The position numbers were made by a program, and so were the translations under genes. The notes under the pieces were generated by a model. That model was not told the DNA's origin and did not search any database. It worked only from the letters and a program-made list of their open reading frames with translations. A stretch of 42,837 nucleotides of DNA from Flavobacterium sp. LC2016-13 (GTDB lineage: Bacteria > Bacteroidota > Bacteroidia > Flavobacteriales > Flavobacteriaceae), in assembly GCF_009707955.1 (NCBI RefSeq), contig NZ_WMDQ01000023.1:1-42837 (forward strand), written 5' to 3'. Every line of letters starts with the position of its first letter. Within the stretch, counting starts at the first letter, position 1. Positions 42,762 to 42,837 of the stretch are shown piece after piece.

Positions 42762-42837
42762 ATGTCAACATTCTCAGAACAAGTTCATATTACTATTGAC
42801 GAATTTACACAAACCGTTGTGTACTACGATTTAGAGT
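42762..42837 (+). CDS. Start of an unidentified gene (partial)
   Basis: An ATG at 42762 opens a frame that runs off the window. Only 25 residues are visible (MSTFSEQVHITIDEFTQTVV, then YYDLE), with no signal peptide. The acidic, hydrophilic start does not identify a family. Confidence 0.45.
   Translation, partial: MSTFSEQVHITIDEFTQTVVYYDLE

Overview
The window looks like the chromosome of a Flavobacterium-type Bacteroidota. It has low GC, a SusC/SusD pair with an ECF sigma factor and FecR anti-sigma factor, SprB-type repeats, almost no Shine-Dalgarno sequences, and several TAnnTTTG promoter elements. There is no sign of phage, plasmid or IS elements.

Layout. (1) 1-5635, minus: a giant secreted surface protein, cut by the window start. 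It has a signal peptide, three homologous ~423-residue beta-helix modules and at least seven 77-residue SprB-like repeats. A Crp/Fnr-type regulator follows, and a perfect 16-bp palindrome lies between the two. (2) 6917-7384: a YbaK-type deacylase. (3) 7710-14828: a trans-envelope signalling and uptake locus (ECF sigma, FecR, STN-domain SusC, SusD). (4) 14834-21270: a zinc metalloprotease, a DUF3347 protein overlapping it by 4 bp, a tiny secreted peptide, an HMA+DUF3347 protein, and a multicopper oxidase with a CopB-like beta-barrel tail. Regions 3 and 4 are all plus strand and may form one metal/peptide acquisition or copper-handling locus; this is the best candidate here for an undescribed system. 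(5) 21449-23950: a helical-repeat protein diverging from a YiaA/B membrane protein, then a small membrane protein. (6) tRNA-Ser(UGA).

(7) 24510-31552, minus: a tight housekeeping operon tpx, dgkA, ftsK, lolA, lptF/G-like, ribB with a degenerate GTP cyclohydrolase II half, and a thioesterase. (8) 31749-33715: a 52-residue exported peptide gene, a candidate structured RNA on the plus strand, and a redox trio (small acidic protein, thioredoxin, 2-Cys peroxiredoxin). (9) 33850-41082, minus: a probable cell-wall recycling cluster (GH3 NagZ-like, GNAT, TPR-like, AmpG-like transporter with a large insertion, GHL10 hydrolase, AnmK). A 305-bp nested inverted-repeat element lies between the last two. 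(10) 41385-42599: an esterase fused to TPRs, then the first codons of an unidentified gene.

All functions come from reading motifs and context; no database search was run. Starts were moved inward where the longest frame ran into a neighbour.
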